From positions 1 through 64,000 of the forward strand of contig CAUDNR010004024.1 of NCBI GenBank assembly GCA_958430865.1: a stretch of 64,000 nucleotides of DNA, written 5' to 3'. The position numbers were made by a program, and so were the translations under genes. The notes under the pieces are model-generated. The model saw only the letters and a program-made list of their open reading frames with translations, had not been told where the DNA came from and ran no database searches. Every line of letters starts with the position of its first letter. Position 1 is the first letter of the stretch. Below, piece by piece: positions 36,290 to 48,966 of this stretch. Source of the DNA: Entrophospora sp. SA101. Its lineage: Eukaryota > Glomeromycota > Glomeromycetes > Entrophosporales > Entrophosporaceae.

Positions 36290-39200
36290 TTACATCTTGC
36301 TAAGAATAAAATTATACCATTCCCTGAAAAATCCTACTACATTTTCTTTTTTACCGTTAGTAATTTCTGATGGTTTAGAATTTGGTTGATCTATATTTTA
36401 TATTTATATAATTTTAGTAAAAAAAATTAATACTTGTAAAAAAATAAATAAATTAATTACACGCACCTTCTTCAGCAATTCTCTTCAATAAACAATATTC
36501 TCCCCATTTCAAATCACCCAAATTATCAACTGTATTTTGTGAAATTAATTTAGCTGGGACATAGCTTAGAATCGTTTTAAGCCTTTTCGTTATAAAAGAA
36601 GGAAAATAAAAAGATCTAGAGATTCTATTTGAATTTTTTGCATCTAAGAAAGGCATGCATATCACTTTACTCCACTGATCAGTTCTCTCGACATAATTCG
36701 GTTCATTTTCTGAAACTTGATCATCAACAGAACGATCAGCATTATAATCAATAATATAACCACAATTTTGTATAGGAACCTACCAAAAATCAAGATATTT
36801 ACATTAATTATCTCATAATTAAAACCATTCAATTCATAAAAATAATGATTTTACTTACATAACGATCTGTCTCTTCCAAATTCCTGTCATTAAACCCTTC
36901 TTGGATCTTCCATGTACCATCACGAGAGTTATTATATCTCGTGATGCCATCATCGTCAACAGTATAACTTTCCAAAAAGTATTTGGGTAGTTGTCCTTTA
37001 AAATCAGACTTCAAAAACCTTAATCGAACTCTATCTGGCAAGAAATAATGACTTGGAAATCTATACCATTCTTTTCCTAAACAAAGATTGATGGTTCCTT
37101 GATGATTAATAGGACCTTCTTCCGCTAAAACTTTAGGAATTTCATTATAATATAAATGCTTATAAATTTCCATAGGTGCATGATAATTTGTGTGCAAAGC
37201 ATAAGTTCTTGACAATGACATGGCACCAGTTATGATGAGAAAACAAATTGTCAAAGTATTCAAAATATACCTTTTGGTAAGCTGATTTTGTTTGCATGAT
37301 AATTAATAAATAAGTTAGTGAATAGTTTCTTTCGATGAAAGAAATCATATAAGTATATAATTAATTAATAAATACTTACAGCAATATATAAGTTGCCATT
37401 AGAGAAATACATTATCATGAGATCAATCCATCCCTTAATCAAAAATATTGATACCGAACCATTGAAACATATCAATGGATAGATTACATATAAAAATCTC
37501 TCTTCTTTATGAGGTTGTAATGTCAATAAAAGAAGCCAAAAATAAAGAGGTACAAGTCTAAAAAGTAGGAAAAGATAAGCAAATACGGGACCAGCTGTTG
37601 GAGATGTTGAACAAACACGGTCAGGATTAACAAGAAAAGTTATCATCTAATTGAATTTTATTGTGAAAAAAAAAAGATAACATTAGATTTCTTAACGGGT
37701 AGTATGCAAACATACTGATAAAATTTTTTTTACTCGCAACTTACCAATCCAGGTATACTAATAATCGCCACTATGAAAATTAAATTGAAATTCAAAAATC
37801 CGTTAATAAAATAATAACTCCAAGGTTCGGTTCCATAAAGGGTAGGTCCTCGATCTTTATCACCAAAAACATTATAGCTAATAATATTCCAAGGAACAAC
37901 AGTAAACTTTCGATAATAAAAGTAATCAAAGATTATAATAGGAACCTATTTTTGCCCCCCCCCAAAAAAAATTAAAATTAAATCCATGTCAATGAGTTTT
38001 AAATAAAAAAAAGTAATTAAAAAAATATCAACTTACTAATATAACAATTAAAGAAAAAACGAAACAAAATAATATGCGAATAAATCGATGCAATTTATCT
38101 TTAAATGAATTAGTACGAAGTAAAATTTCTTCTATTGCTGGAATGATTCCAATGGCTGCGCCAAAGGGCCAAGCCAAAAGTGATCCAAGACCGATCCAAA
38201 AAATTGAATGATAAATTCTACGACCAGAACTAGATGTAACAGGTTTAAGAGCATAAGAATATGCTATCATAGTTGTGTACATTACAAAAGTTGATGGAAG
38301 ATAAGCTGACAGATATAAATAAAATACATGTAAAGATGTATGTGTGTACACGTGATTTAGTTATCAAATTATTATTGTTGTTTCTAATATTAGTAATATT
38401 ATTATTATTACTATATTAATATTTTAAGATGCTAAGTTTCTATAAATTACCTGTCGATGCATTCCACATCCCTACACTTAGCAATGAGAACAATAAGATA
38501 TCACGTCCAACACGTGTTCCAAGATGATTTTTAGCAGTACGATAAAATAATATTTCAGAAACTAAGCATGCAAGAGCAAATAATATTCTTATCGCATAAA
38601 AAACTTTAATCTATCAAATAAATATAAAATATAAATAAATATTCAAGATGTTATTTTAAAGGTAAAAAATATTTTTAAAATATAATTTTTGGTACCTTAT
38701 CATTATTAAATATATATCCAAAAACATTTGCTATAGTTGCATGCAATTTTATATAAGCCCAACTTCTGATTGCATATGTTGGTGAATATTCCCATGTTTG
38801 CATACCATAACCGTACTGTAAATAATGAGTCGGTTCCCAATAATTATAAACCTATAAGATAAAGAAAGATTAATAAATAAATAATATTTTTTTTATTAAA
38901 AAAATTTTTTTTCTCAATATTCTCTACATACTTCATCACAATCAGATACGTTTGAATATAAAGCAGCAGTTAGCCTTGCTATCACCAAACCAAAATAAAT
39001 AGCTTTGCTGTAAAATTTTTCATAAGTAGGGAGTCGTGCTCTACTTCTGATCAATTTATAAACATACGATAAATAACATATTTTCAAAGGTATGATTCCT
39101 TTATCTTAAAATAAATAAATGCTTACAATTTTGGTTTACGTGACTCCGGATCTTCTTTTGGCCTTCTGCGCAGATGTTTGGCTCTAGAAGTTCTTTGGGG

Positions 39201-39344
39201 ATTTGTACTACTGTTAGTGTTAATATCTTTTGTGGTTTTATTAATATTAGTTCTTTCAGGGAGTTCTCCGGAAGTAGAACTAGATTCAGATCTCACGTGT
39301 CGAGATCTTAAACTTGAAGTAGTTAATTCTTGTTCTTTAGACAT
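36290..39344 (-). CDS. ALG9: ALG9-like alpha-1,2-mannosyltransferase
   Basis: Ten exons can be joined in frame from ATG 39344 to TAA 36290-36292. It adds alpha-1,2-mannose to the dolichol-linked oligosaccharide in the ER lumen (GT22 family). After a basic cytosolic N-terminus (RAKHLRRRPKEDPESRK) comes the signature loop DCDEVYNYWEPTHYLQYG, then QTWEYSPTYAIRSWAYIKLH, both highly typical of ALG9. Several hydrophobic membrane segments follow, then the second family hallmark HKEERFLYVIYPLI. The C-terminal lumenal part has CLGKEWYRFPSHYFLP, also ALG9-like. WEPTHY and HKEER exclude the GPI mannosyltransferases PIG-B/GPI10 with fair confidence. No breaks seen. Confidence 0.92.
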
Positions 39345-39558
39345 CGTTTTTGATGATTATTGTTTTTAGAATGATTTGGAGTTTTATCATTTTTTTTTCA
39401 ATATCTCATTTATTTAATTAATTAATATTAAAAATGATTTAAAATAACTGGTTCTTTTTGATGCATGAATATGCGATCTACAAAATTGGTAACCTCTGTT
39501 GTACAAAAAAAAATTTTTTCTTCTTTGGCGACATATCATCTCATCATTTGCATCATTA
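39345..39558. other. Short spacer between ALG9 and SDR genes
   Basis: Spacer of about 200 bp. The ALG9 promoter must lie in or beyond this spacer, overlapping the 3' end of the SDR gene. Confidence 0.5.
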
Positions 39559-40848
39559 TTACAATGTAATGGGACCCCCAACAATTTTTTGAAACAATTT
39601 TCCAAAAATCCAAGAAAAAGTCAATTTCGTTCTAACAGGAAAAGTTGAAATAGCCCAAAACATTAAATATTGATAGAAAGGCCAGCCAATACAAAACGTG
39701 TCAGAATTCAACTGATTTCTAACGATTTTGGCCAAATCGTTAGGATCAGCAGCCCCATGAATTTTATTAGAAGGTACATCAGCTCGAAACATATTCGTGT
39801 CTATTGCTCCAGGTACTATCACAGATACTTTTACATTATCAAAAGATGCTATGTAACGAAGATCTTGTGAAAATGTCGTTAATGCTGATTTTGTTGCATT
39901 ATAATAACAGTTACCTGGCATACCGAAAAAGCCAACTACAGATGATGTTACTGTGATAGTTTTTTATTTATTTTTTATGATTAGTATATTTTTTTATTTT
40001 TAATTTCTAGTATTTTATTCATAGTGTATTTGTTTATTTTTTTTTTACCTGCAATTTGACCAAATTTTCTTCCTTTCATTCTTTTATAAACTGTCATTAT
40101 AGTAGCAATATTACCAGTGTAATTGACATCGATTATTCGTTGCCATCCATCTTCCCGTGAAATAGTATCAAAATTATCTCTAGTAGCACCTGCTTGAGCT
40201 ATATTGTTTTTTGAATATTATAAATAAATATAAAGAGACATGACGCAAATTACATAATTCCGTTTACATAGTAATAGTAATGGTTATATACCTGCATTTG
40301 AAAACAGCAATTCAATTGGATGGGAATCATCAAAGCTTTCTAAACTTTTTTTCAATTCTTCAATGTTTGAAATATCCACTTTCAATAAAACACAATTTGC
40401 ACCTTTTTCTTTGCAACGTTCTGCTACTTCATTTAATCGTACTATATATAGAACATTATTGTTGTTATTATTATTACTACTACTAATGCTAATATAATGT
40501 ACCTTCATTTCTACCCAATAAACCTAAAGTCACTCCAGGTGCCGCATATTCAACTGCAAAAGCAGCACCAATACCAGTGCTATAAATATTAAATATATCA
40601 AAACATTGGATATATATTTCTGAAAGAAAAAAATTTATATAATGAACAAACCTTGCGCCAGTAATAAGAACTACTTTTGGAGTTGGAATTTCTTGTCTTG
40701 ATTTATTACCAAATAAATTAATCAAATATTTACCAACATCCAAAATAAAAAAAATGATGTTCAAAGGCAAGACTATAAGTACATAGGCTAACACAGCAAC
40801 AATCGTTTGGATCAACGGTTGAAAAATTGGCGGAATTGTTAAATCCAT
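39559..40848 (-). CDS. Short-chain dehydrogenase/reductase with membrane anchor
   Basis: Five exons join in phase from ATG 40848 to TAA 39559-39561. The N-terminus holds a hydrophobic segment (TIVAVLAYVLIVLPLNIIFFI), then the Rossmann signature TGASTGIG split by intron 1. Further classical-SDR motifs are the acidic KVDIS segment, the NAG motif (LLFSNAG), the catalytic Ser in VTSSVVG and the active-site YNATK (YxxxK). It should be an NAD(P)(H)-dependent oxidoreductase on an intracellular membrane. The substrate is not evident; it resembles the broad DHRS/ketoreductase group, and a sphinganine or steroid-like lipid substrate is possible but unproven. All catalytic residues are present. Confidence 0.85.
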
Positions 40849-41274
40849 TATAATAATAGTAGTAACTTATCAGCCAATTTGGTTTTTTGGACCTTTTTTT
40901 CAAACATCTAATATTAATATGGGGTATGGACAATAGAAACACAACCAACGTCTCTGGGGACAAATTTGAGTTGATACTACCAATCCATTGCAAGGATTAA
41001 TTGTAGCTTAGAAACCATACTCACTTTGTTAATAAAGTTTAAAGAAATAAATCGTAACATACTAAAATAAGTCCTGATCAACAAAATAAAATTGTAATTG
41101 GTAACACTACACTATCAAAAATCTTTTATGTAATGTTACATTCTATTCTTTTTCTCCCACGAATTTTATGCCATATTTTTCGACTTGCCAGAATTGGATA
41201 AATTCATTTTAATTTAACTCATTTTTTTATAATATTAATGTAATGATAATGATATGCCATCATAAAGGGTCATA
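40849..41274. other. Intergenic, no gene seen
   Basis: Divergent promoter region upstream of the SDR gene (-). No conserved frame. Confidence 0.5.
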
Positions 41275-41560
41275 AACAGACTCTAAAGCTCAATCAGATG
41301 CCGAACCAAAAAAATTTGCAGAAGCATGCAAAGGAAATAACACTCCTAAAAATATTAGTGAATGGTACATCCATATAGAAAACTCACATCGCAATTTGGT
41401 TCCTGATCCTAATGATGATTATTTATTACTAATTTTTTTTTCTAAAGACCAGAAAAATTTTACTGAAATTATGTGCAAAAAGATTCCTTGTATCAATGAA
41501 ACTTGTAATGGTGAGACAAAATCAAAAGATTGGGCAGATGGGGGTGCTCATTTGATATAA
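41275..41560 (+). pseudogene. Unrecognised ORF remnant
   Basis: A frame without a start codon stays open for about 95 codons (TDSKAQSDAEPKKFAEACKG, then NNTPKNISEWYIHIENSHRN and a Cys-rich end) before a TAA. Its composition is protein-like, unlike flanking noise. I do not recognise it. It could be an exon of a lost gene. Confidence 0.3.
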
Positions 41561-41903
41561 GAAATGTGTTGTTACGTAGCTGAAGCTACTCTTGTGGTAA
41601 ATGTAAAACTAGTTTTTATGCTATCAGCTTCGAGGTTAATACCATAACATTTTTATTTGTTTTCCCAAACATAGATTAATTGATATAACTCAGGCTCTAC
41701 GAACCGGTTTATCATCAATTGATGGTTTAAGATAAACAAATGACAATATTGAATATCATTTCTTAGTAAGGCAGTTTTTAAATACCTAAACCAGTTGCAT
41801 CCTGATTTGTTAAATATTCAAGCAAGGATTTTTAAAAATCATGGACAAATTTTGATTCTATCACACATTTTGAATGTCATTTTTCTTGGTTTTTAATTGC
41901 ATC

Positions 41904-43383
41904 ATGACTCAATCCAATAATTTTGACCACATGTATAATGATGAATATTCAAATAAAAGAAAAAAGGAATATGGCACATGTTCAACTTGTAATAGATATA
42001 AAACTAATTGGGAATGGTGCCAACCCTGTGATTTGAAATTATTAACTGAAGGATGGACTAGTGGTAATGAAACCATAGATGGAATAATCAAAAGTACACA
42101 GCTTGAAGCAACAAATTATGACAATAATCATCACCTAGAATGGATTCCTTATTATGATATAAAAAATATTGAAAAGATAGGTGAAGGTGGATTTGCAACT
42201 ATATACAAAGCTACTTGGATAAATGGTAACAAATACACTGATTATATTGGAAGGCATTGTAAAGATAGGATTGTTGCATTGAAAAAATTACATAATTCTC
42301 AAAATACTTCAGAAGAATTTTTAAGTGAGGTAGTAATTTTATTTGAAAAAAAAATTCTATTAATTATTATTTTTCATAATTAAATATTTATTTTTTCTTT
42401 AGTTTAAAAATTATGTTATGTTTCATCATAATGTTCAGATAATTAAAATTATGGATTAACACAAGATCAAATTACAAAAGAGTATATATGTGTAATGCAA
42501 TATATTGAGGATGGGAGTCTTCAAAATTATATATCAAAAACATTTAAATATTTAAAATGGGAAAGTAAAATAGAAATCCTTCATAATATTATTAAAGGTT
42601 TAAAGCAAATTCATCAAAGAAATATCATTCATCATGATCTTCACAGTGGCAACATTCTACAACATGGTATTGTTTCATATATTTCAGATTTGGGATTATC
42701 AATTCCAGCTAATCAAACATCAACATCAAATGAAAATGGAATTAATGGAGTCTTGCCATATTTAGCTCCTGAAGTGTTAAATGGCAAACCATATACTATG
42801 GCATCAGATATATATAGTTTTGGCATATTGATGTCAGTAATTTCAACAGGACTACAACCTTTTACTAATTTTGCACATGATATAGGTCTTGCAATTAAAA
42901 TATGTGAAGGGATAAGACCAGGATTCTCTAACAACACCCCAAAATTTTATATTGAATTAGCATACAGATGCATGGATGCTGATCCAGATAAACGTCCATC
43001 TGCTGGAGAAATTGAATATATTACTTGGTCTTGGTATAAAGCGTTTCAAGATGATTTAATATATAATACTGAGAGTGAATATGATAATGAGTGTAATTAT
43101 TCTAAAGAACAGCTTGATGAATTAAGGGCAAATAGAAAAATACTTGACGAAATGGATAAGATTAGATTTGATCCTTCATCCAAATGCTGTTTATATCAGC
43201 AGATTATTAAAATTTACAAATCTTCCACAACCTGTAAATTCCAACAAAGTCACAATTATTAGTGATTATAATTGTAATTATTATTATTTATTAAATTTTT
43301 TTTAATTTGAGCTTAACATTTTCTATAATATTTTTTTAGATTCTCAACAGTTTGATTTAGATGCATTTAGTCAATTGCCCTAA
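41904..43383 (+). pseudogene. Protein kinase, frameshifted
   Basis: Exon 1 (41904-42329) has the family's N-terminal Cys cluster (YGTCSTCNRYKTNWEWCQPC), then the glycine loop IGEGGFATIYKA and lysine in VALKKL. The next exon starts near 42403 but the frame breaks around 42450, just before GLTQDQITKEY, where one base seems missing. The C-lobe is otherwise complete: IIHHDLHSGNIL, ISDLGLS, YLAPEVLNGKPYT, SDIYSFGI. A second frame break lies near 43165; the family C-terminus (LPQPVNSNKVTII) reappears in another frame and splices to a last exon ending DAFSQLP at 43383. Two small indels in one gene suggest a young pseudogene, or assembly errors. Confidence 0.75.
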
Positions 43384-43615
43384 TCAATATTATATAAAAA
43401 ACATTATGACAATACATCTCTTTCACTCGTTAAATATCAAAAGGACTTCAATTGTTATGCGTGATGGCAATTATTACATATACTGTATATGTATATGTTG
43501 TACGTGAAAATGAAATTATGTGAATTCGCAATTCACATATGTGAAATTCAAATTAGCCAATCAGAATTTCACCCCGCTCCATAATATTTCAATTTCAAAT
43601 TTCACATACAACATA
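43384..43615. other. Spacer left of the Tc1 element
   Basis: Has a short inverted motif (cacatatgtgaa near 43535) and repeated ttcacat words. No gene. Confidence 0.4.
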
Positions 43616-44894
43616 CAGTGTGTTGCGAAAAAAATTGTGCATAAATAAAAACGTAAATCTCAACAAGCACACATTGAAAATAAATAAAAATAGATTCATT
43701 TGAAAGTTCATTATTTACTTTATTAAATATAAAAAAATTAATACGAAATTCTATCCCCATTTTTTTGTAATATTAATTCACAACGATTTTTCATAGATTT
43801 AATTGAATTTTGTACTGTTTCATGGGGGATTTTATCCCATTCTTCAACCATAAATTGTTTCAACTCACTAGTATTTCTAGGCATTCTCTCTACATTATTT
43901 TTTACGATCTGCCACATATTTTCAATGGGATTCAGATCGGGACTGTTTGATGGCCAGTCTAAAACATGAATATTATTTTGGGATAAAAAGTCCTTTGCAA
44001 CACGCGAAGTGTGCTTAGGATCATTATCTTGTTGCAAACACCAGTTTCTACCATACAGTTTTTGAGCAACAGGAAGAAGCTGGGTTTGCAAAATACTCAC
44101 ATAAAAAGGACCATCCATTATTTCTGTAAAGCAAAACAAAGGGGTTTTGCCATTCAATGAAATTCCATTACCTTTTGTCGTGATTTTGGTAATCTTCTAA
44201 CTGGTCTTTCTCCATTTTTATACCATCTTGAAATTTTATTACGAAATAAATCAAAAGCAGTCTCATCTGTAAAGATGATATAGTCCCAGTTATCGTTCAA
44301 ATGAGCTGTGCCCATGTTTTTCGAGCATCTATATGACTACTGGTAAGCATTGGGGTGGAAAGTGGTATGGCACTATTATACCCCTTTTTTGCCATGTGTC
44401 GCCCAATATTAGTATGTGGAATAGATACATTATGTGTATCTTGAATTCGAAATGCAAGTTGACGTGTTGTAATTGCAGAATTATGGTGAACAAGTTGCCC
44501 AATTGAACGCGAAACAGTATGTGTAACCTTAGAACGACGGCCATTACCACCAATATGTTTAACAGTGCCTTTTTCTTTGAGTTTTTTGATGTTGTATTGA
44601 ATAGTACGAATGGAAATATTTTTTTTTGTATATATTTCTTTGGCAGTACGAATTCCATTTAGCCAGTAATGTAGAATTGTTTGACGTTGCGCCTCAAGTT
44701 CTTTATTGGGCATGTTTGCAAGGTTTTAAACGAAATAAACAATGAAGTAGGATAATTTCTTTTTTGTAAAGAGATTAAAAAAGGAAAAAATAAACATTTA
44801 TAAAAATGGCAATCATGTAAACAAATCTATTTTTTTTTATTTATTATAAAAATCAATTTTACAATTCACGCGCAATTTTTTTCGCAACACACTG
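43616..44894 (-). mobile_element. Complete but inactive Tc1/mariner element (1279 bp)
   Basis: Both ends read cagtgtgttgcgaaaaaaat inward, with about 25 bp of near-perfect terminal inverted repeat. The element is flanked by TA at 43614-43615 and 44895-44896, the standard Tc1/mariner target duplication. It carries one transposase gene on the minus strand, listed separately. A further copy of the same end is at 32709. Confidence 0.95.
43738..44713 (-). pseudogene. Tc1-type DD34E transposase, two frame breaks
   Basis: The N-terminal part (from 44713) has a paired-like HTH: IRTAKEIYTKKNISIRTIQY and a second helix-turn-helix with GGNGRRSKVT (GRPR-like box). The catalytic triad is all visible: IIFTDE (first Asp, near 44268), LQQDNDPKHTS (second Asp) and LNPIENMW (Glu), with 34 residues between the last two. 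The frame shifts near 44300, before the first catalytic block, and again near 44165, where about 7-8 bases are missing before LNGKTPL. So it cannot make transposase as it stands, though little sequence is lost. Confidence 0.9.
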
Positions 44895-44993
44895 TATATA
44901 TGTATATATTTTACTATTTTTTATTTATTTTTATCCTATATATTAAATTTTTATTGTTGTTATTAAATTAAATAAAATTTTTAGAAAAAAAAA

Positions 44994-47900
44994 TCATGAA
45001 CTATTAATAGATTTCACTTCCAATACAACATTTATCAACATACAAATTACATAAATTGAAATCAGATAATATCCCAAAGCTTTTGTCATTCGATAACCAT
45101 TATATGGCAAATAAATCATAACCGAACATAACCCTAATAATAATCCAATTGATGATATAAATAACGTTGCTTCAACTTCAATCTTACTTGGACTGCCTGT
45201 TTTAATTGCTACATAAGTAGCACTAATACCAACTCCAAGTAATATATCTATTAAATCAAATAAAAAATATAAATATTAATATACAAAATAATTATCAGTT
45301 GCTTCTTCTGCTAATTAACGACAATAAAGAATAAACTTACTCAACATAGGACCACCAAAACATGCGCTCATGGCCATCATAGGAAATCCCATTTTTGCAA
45401 TAGTAATATTTGCAACAAAATCTCCCAAACTATTTCCCTATTAAAAATTAAAACATTAGTAAATAAATATATGTTGTATGTGTTTATAATAATAATAAGA
45501 AATTACCATTGCAAAAATTGTTAACCCAAGTATAGCATCAGATAATCCCATTATTTGGCCTAAAGCCTAAATAAACAAAATTTATTTATCACCGTTATAA
45601 TATACAATATATTAAACCATGTTATCTATTTTTCTTTTCTTTTGCACTTACTTGAAGTAGACCTACAACTTCATTGGCCACAAGAAATATCCAGACAATT
45701 GCAACACCAAATCCCATAAAACAAAGTAATGAATGAAATCTTGGCGTTCTAAATTCACTTGTAAATAAGATGCAGAAGATAGATGCTAACAACCCAAAAA
45801 TGAAAGCATACAACACAATAATAACACTTGATTTGTCACCAGCTGTAAAAAAAATATTTTAAAGATATTTCAATTAGTATTCAAAAAAATATTAATTTCC
45901 ACATCAAAAAAACCCCAAAATTGGTTATTACCAAATAAAACGCTAGAAATAAAAATAGGAGCACATAGAAATTGTATGGCTGTCAACCATTTATTCCAAC
46001 CAACTTCATTTTCTTCTTCAAGTAGTTCATCAATAACTGAATCTAAATCTAAATCTAAACCTAAATGATTGTGTTGTTGTTGTTGTTGTTGTAATAATTT
46101 ATTTCTTTTTTCATTTTCATCAGATGCTAAAGCACTTGCTTCCACAACAGGTAGAGTTAACGTAAGCAAGAAAATTGCTGGCATGGCCATTAAAGCAGTT
46201 AATTTTGTAAAATATGATTTCTGTGAAAATCCTGTAAGCGATGGAAATAAAGTTGCTCGAGCCTTTGTCCAGAATGATGATCGTAGACACGTAAATGGAG
46301 ACATTTTAGGTAATGATGATGATTCTAAAACTAAAGGGGGCACTGGAGTAAAATCATCATTATTCTCTTCTTCTTGATGAGTTTTTGGTAATAAATCAAT
46401 TGTAGATGAATTTAATGAAGGTGACATATTCGAGACAACAACAGGTCCTTGATTTGGCGTTGGTGGAATTACCAAAAGACTTGGAACATTCAAATTGCTG
46501 CTACCTATTTCTCCCGAATTATTCGAATTATTATTAAATTTAGAAGAAGTTGAACCAGATGCGAAGAAATCCTCGTCTGTCGTTGATGGTATTTTGGGCG
46601 TTTGTATATTTATTTTTGGGGCATCATGAATATCGTTATTGCCGACATTATGACGACGACCAGTTGATCCACCAATAGTTTCTAAAGCTCTCTCCTCTCT
46701 TCCTATATTAGACCAATTTTTTCTTTCTGGATTACTAGATCTATTATCAAGTCTTTCCGGATGACGCTGGTGATGCTGACGATAATAATTGTTAGAATTA
46801 TTATGTCCAAATAAACCTAATGTGTTTACATTGCTATCTAGTTTAAGGGATTTGACAACATCTCGAAACTTTATGATTTTAAATAAATAATAAAAATGAT
46901 CTTTAATAGTTATAATATATTGGTATATTTATGTATGATTTATTTATATACACAATTTACCTCGATTGCACCAAATAACGAAGGTCTCATTCCCCGATGC
47001 AATGATTTTGTATTTTTATTTGAAATAATTTGATGATGGTGATGATGATGAAAATGCATAGTTTGATCTACTACATCATTTACAGATATGAACGAAGAAG
47101 GAGAATATTGTTCTTGTAGTTGAAAATCTCTGTTGTTGTTGCTAAATGAAGTTCTTCTTCCTCTACTACTATTACCATTGATAATAATATCAGCACCACT
47201 TCTATGTTCAACATCCGGTAGTAAAAGATCATTTTCATTGTATGTGTCGTAGCCATATGCATCTTGATTTTCTTGATAATTATTTATTTAAAACTATACA
47301 TTAATAATAAATCAAAAGTAACATCTCCTAAATATATTATTATTTGTTTGAGAAATATCTTACCACCAAAAACCTCTTCAATAGGCATGTTATTATCCAT
47401 ATCATCATAATCATAATCATCATCACCAATCTCACCGTTACTAATATCACGCCTCATCATTACAATAGAATCATCGTATTCCTCTCTAGCTCTTTGCTCT
47501 TGCCATTGTTTCTTTTTTTGATCTCTTACATACCAAGTTCCCACCACCACTACACTAACATAAATAAAATAAAAAATAACCAAAATGATGCTTTCCCATA
47601 AATAAATTTCCCCATCCAAAATAATTAAAAGTGTAAATAAGATTGAAATAGAGAAAAAGGTGATATCTCGTAGGAATGGGATTTTGTTAACACGAAATGG
47701 TGATATCACTGCCATAGATCCAGCTACCACAGAAGTAATAAAACTTGCAGCGCCAATAAGTTCACCGATTGCCAATGATCCAGATCCATGTGTCATAGCA
47801 CTGAAAGTACTAAAAACATCAGGCGAGCCATTTCCAAATGCCAAAAATGTTACGCCAGCCTTTGTTTTTATTATAACAAATATTTATTGTCAGTTTATTA

Positions 47901-48603
47901 AATATATATGTGTGTGTGTGTTATATATATATGAATTTTCTTAATTGCACAAAAATAACATTAATATTTACCATACTTTCAGATAAATTTAATTTTGAAG
48001 CAATTGTATTTAAATTTGGACAAAAAAAGTCAGAAGCAGCAACTCCTATGAAACCGAATAAAAACATGAGCCATAGAAACTATAAATCAAAATAATGGGT
48101 GAGCGAACGAATGAGTAATATTAAAGAATCATTAATATTTGCACATTTACCAAAGTCATTAATGCAAAAAGTTGCCAATGTTGTAAATCACAAAAGTAGT
48201 ATTCCAAGTAATTGAACAAACCGGGAGAATAATCTTTACAGTACTCGCGAACAAAAGTACATTGATCTGGATGTTTATAGATATCATCACACTGTGATTA
48301 AAAAATTCGGTTCTTAGATATAAAAACATTTTGAATTCAATTATTTGCACGTTGATTAAATTCTACAAGAATTTAAATAAAATTATAAATTAATGAACAT
48401 ACCTCTGAAATTAAAGTCAAAACATTGGAATTGAAGTAGTCAAGGTTTGTTAAACTTAAATTTGAAAGTGTTGATCTTTTTTGGAAAGGGGTTGTTTTAA
48501 TGTTTAAATTGTTTAAATGTTGTTTCCAAAAGAATCCAACACAATTGAAAAAGAGTAATAAATAAATCAACAAATAAAAAGTTTTGCGACTAACAACTGT
48601 CAT
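44994..48603 (-). CDS. CaCA-family cation/calcium exchanger (SLC8B1/NCLX-like)
   Basis: Multi-exon gene from ATG 48603 to TGA 44994-44996. The protein starts with a signal-anchor-like hydrophobic segment (FYLLIYLLLFFNCVGFFW) and a Cys-containing lumenal region. The alpha-1 repeat is GVTFLAFGNGSPDVFSTFSA (GNG-PD core), and the alpha-2 repeat is GLTIFAMGNSLGDFVANITI followed by FGGPMLNILLGVG. Between them lies a very long hydrophilic loop with poly-Asp, a His run, SSNPERKNW and a poly-Gln run (from the ttg repeat at 46073-46092). Such proteins exchange Ca2+ (or K+) against Na+ or H+ in organelle or plasma membranes. The alpha-repeat pattern is closest to NCLX/CCX-type members; which ion is counter-transported cannot be told. 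No break seen. Confidence 0.88.
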
Positions 48604-48966
48604 ATTAATAATAATCTGTCTATCTATCTATCTACCTTTAATATATATATACAATGTATTACACAAAAGATTAAATTACCGATTGCCGCCGATCGCACAT
48701 CGAAAATGAATTTTTCAAGTTCTTTGATTTGATCGTTTATAGTCTATTAGAAGTTTAAAATTTTTCTTTCCACCATGTGACATGAATCGGATAACTAATT
48801 GATCTTAATTATAACAAATGTAATATGATGGTAATAATAATAATAATAATAATAAAAAGCTTATGATTTCATACATAAATGAATCGAGAGAATTTTCAAA
48901 AAATTCAAATTCTTTGCCAAAAAATTCTTTGAAATAATCTAAATACAAGTAATTTTAACATTTACA
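48604..48966. other. Divergent promoter region
   Basis: Intergenic space shared by the cation exchanger (-) and the WOPR regulator (+). It has a (tcta)n patch near 48618 and an (aat)n run near 48835. Confidence 0.5.
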
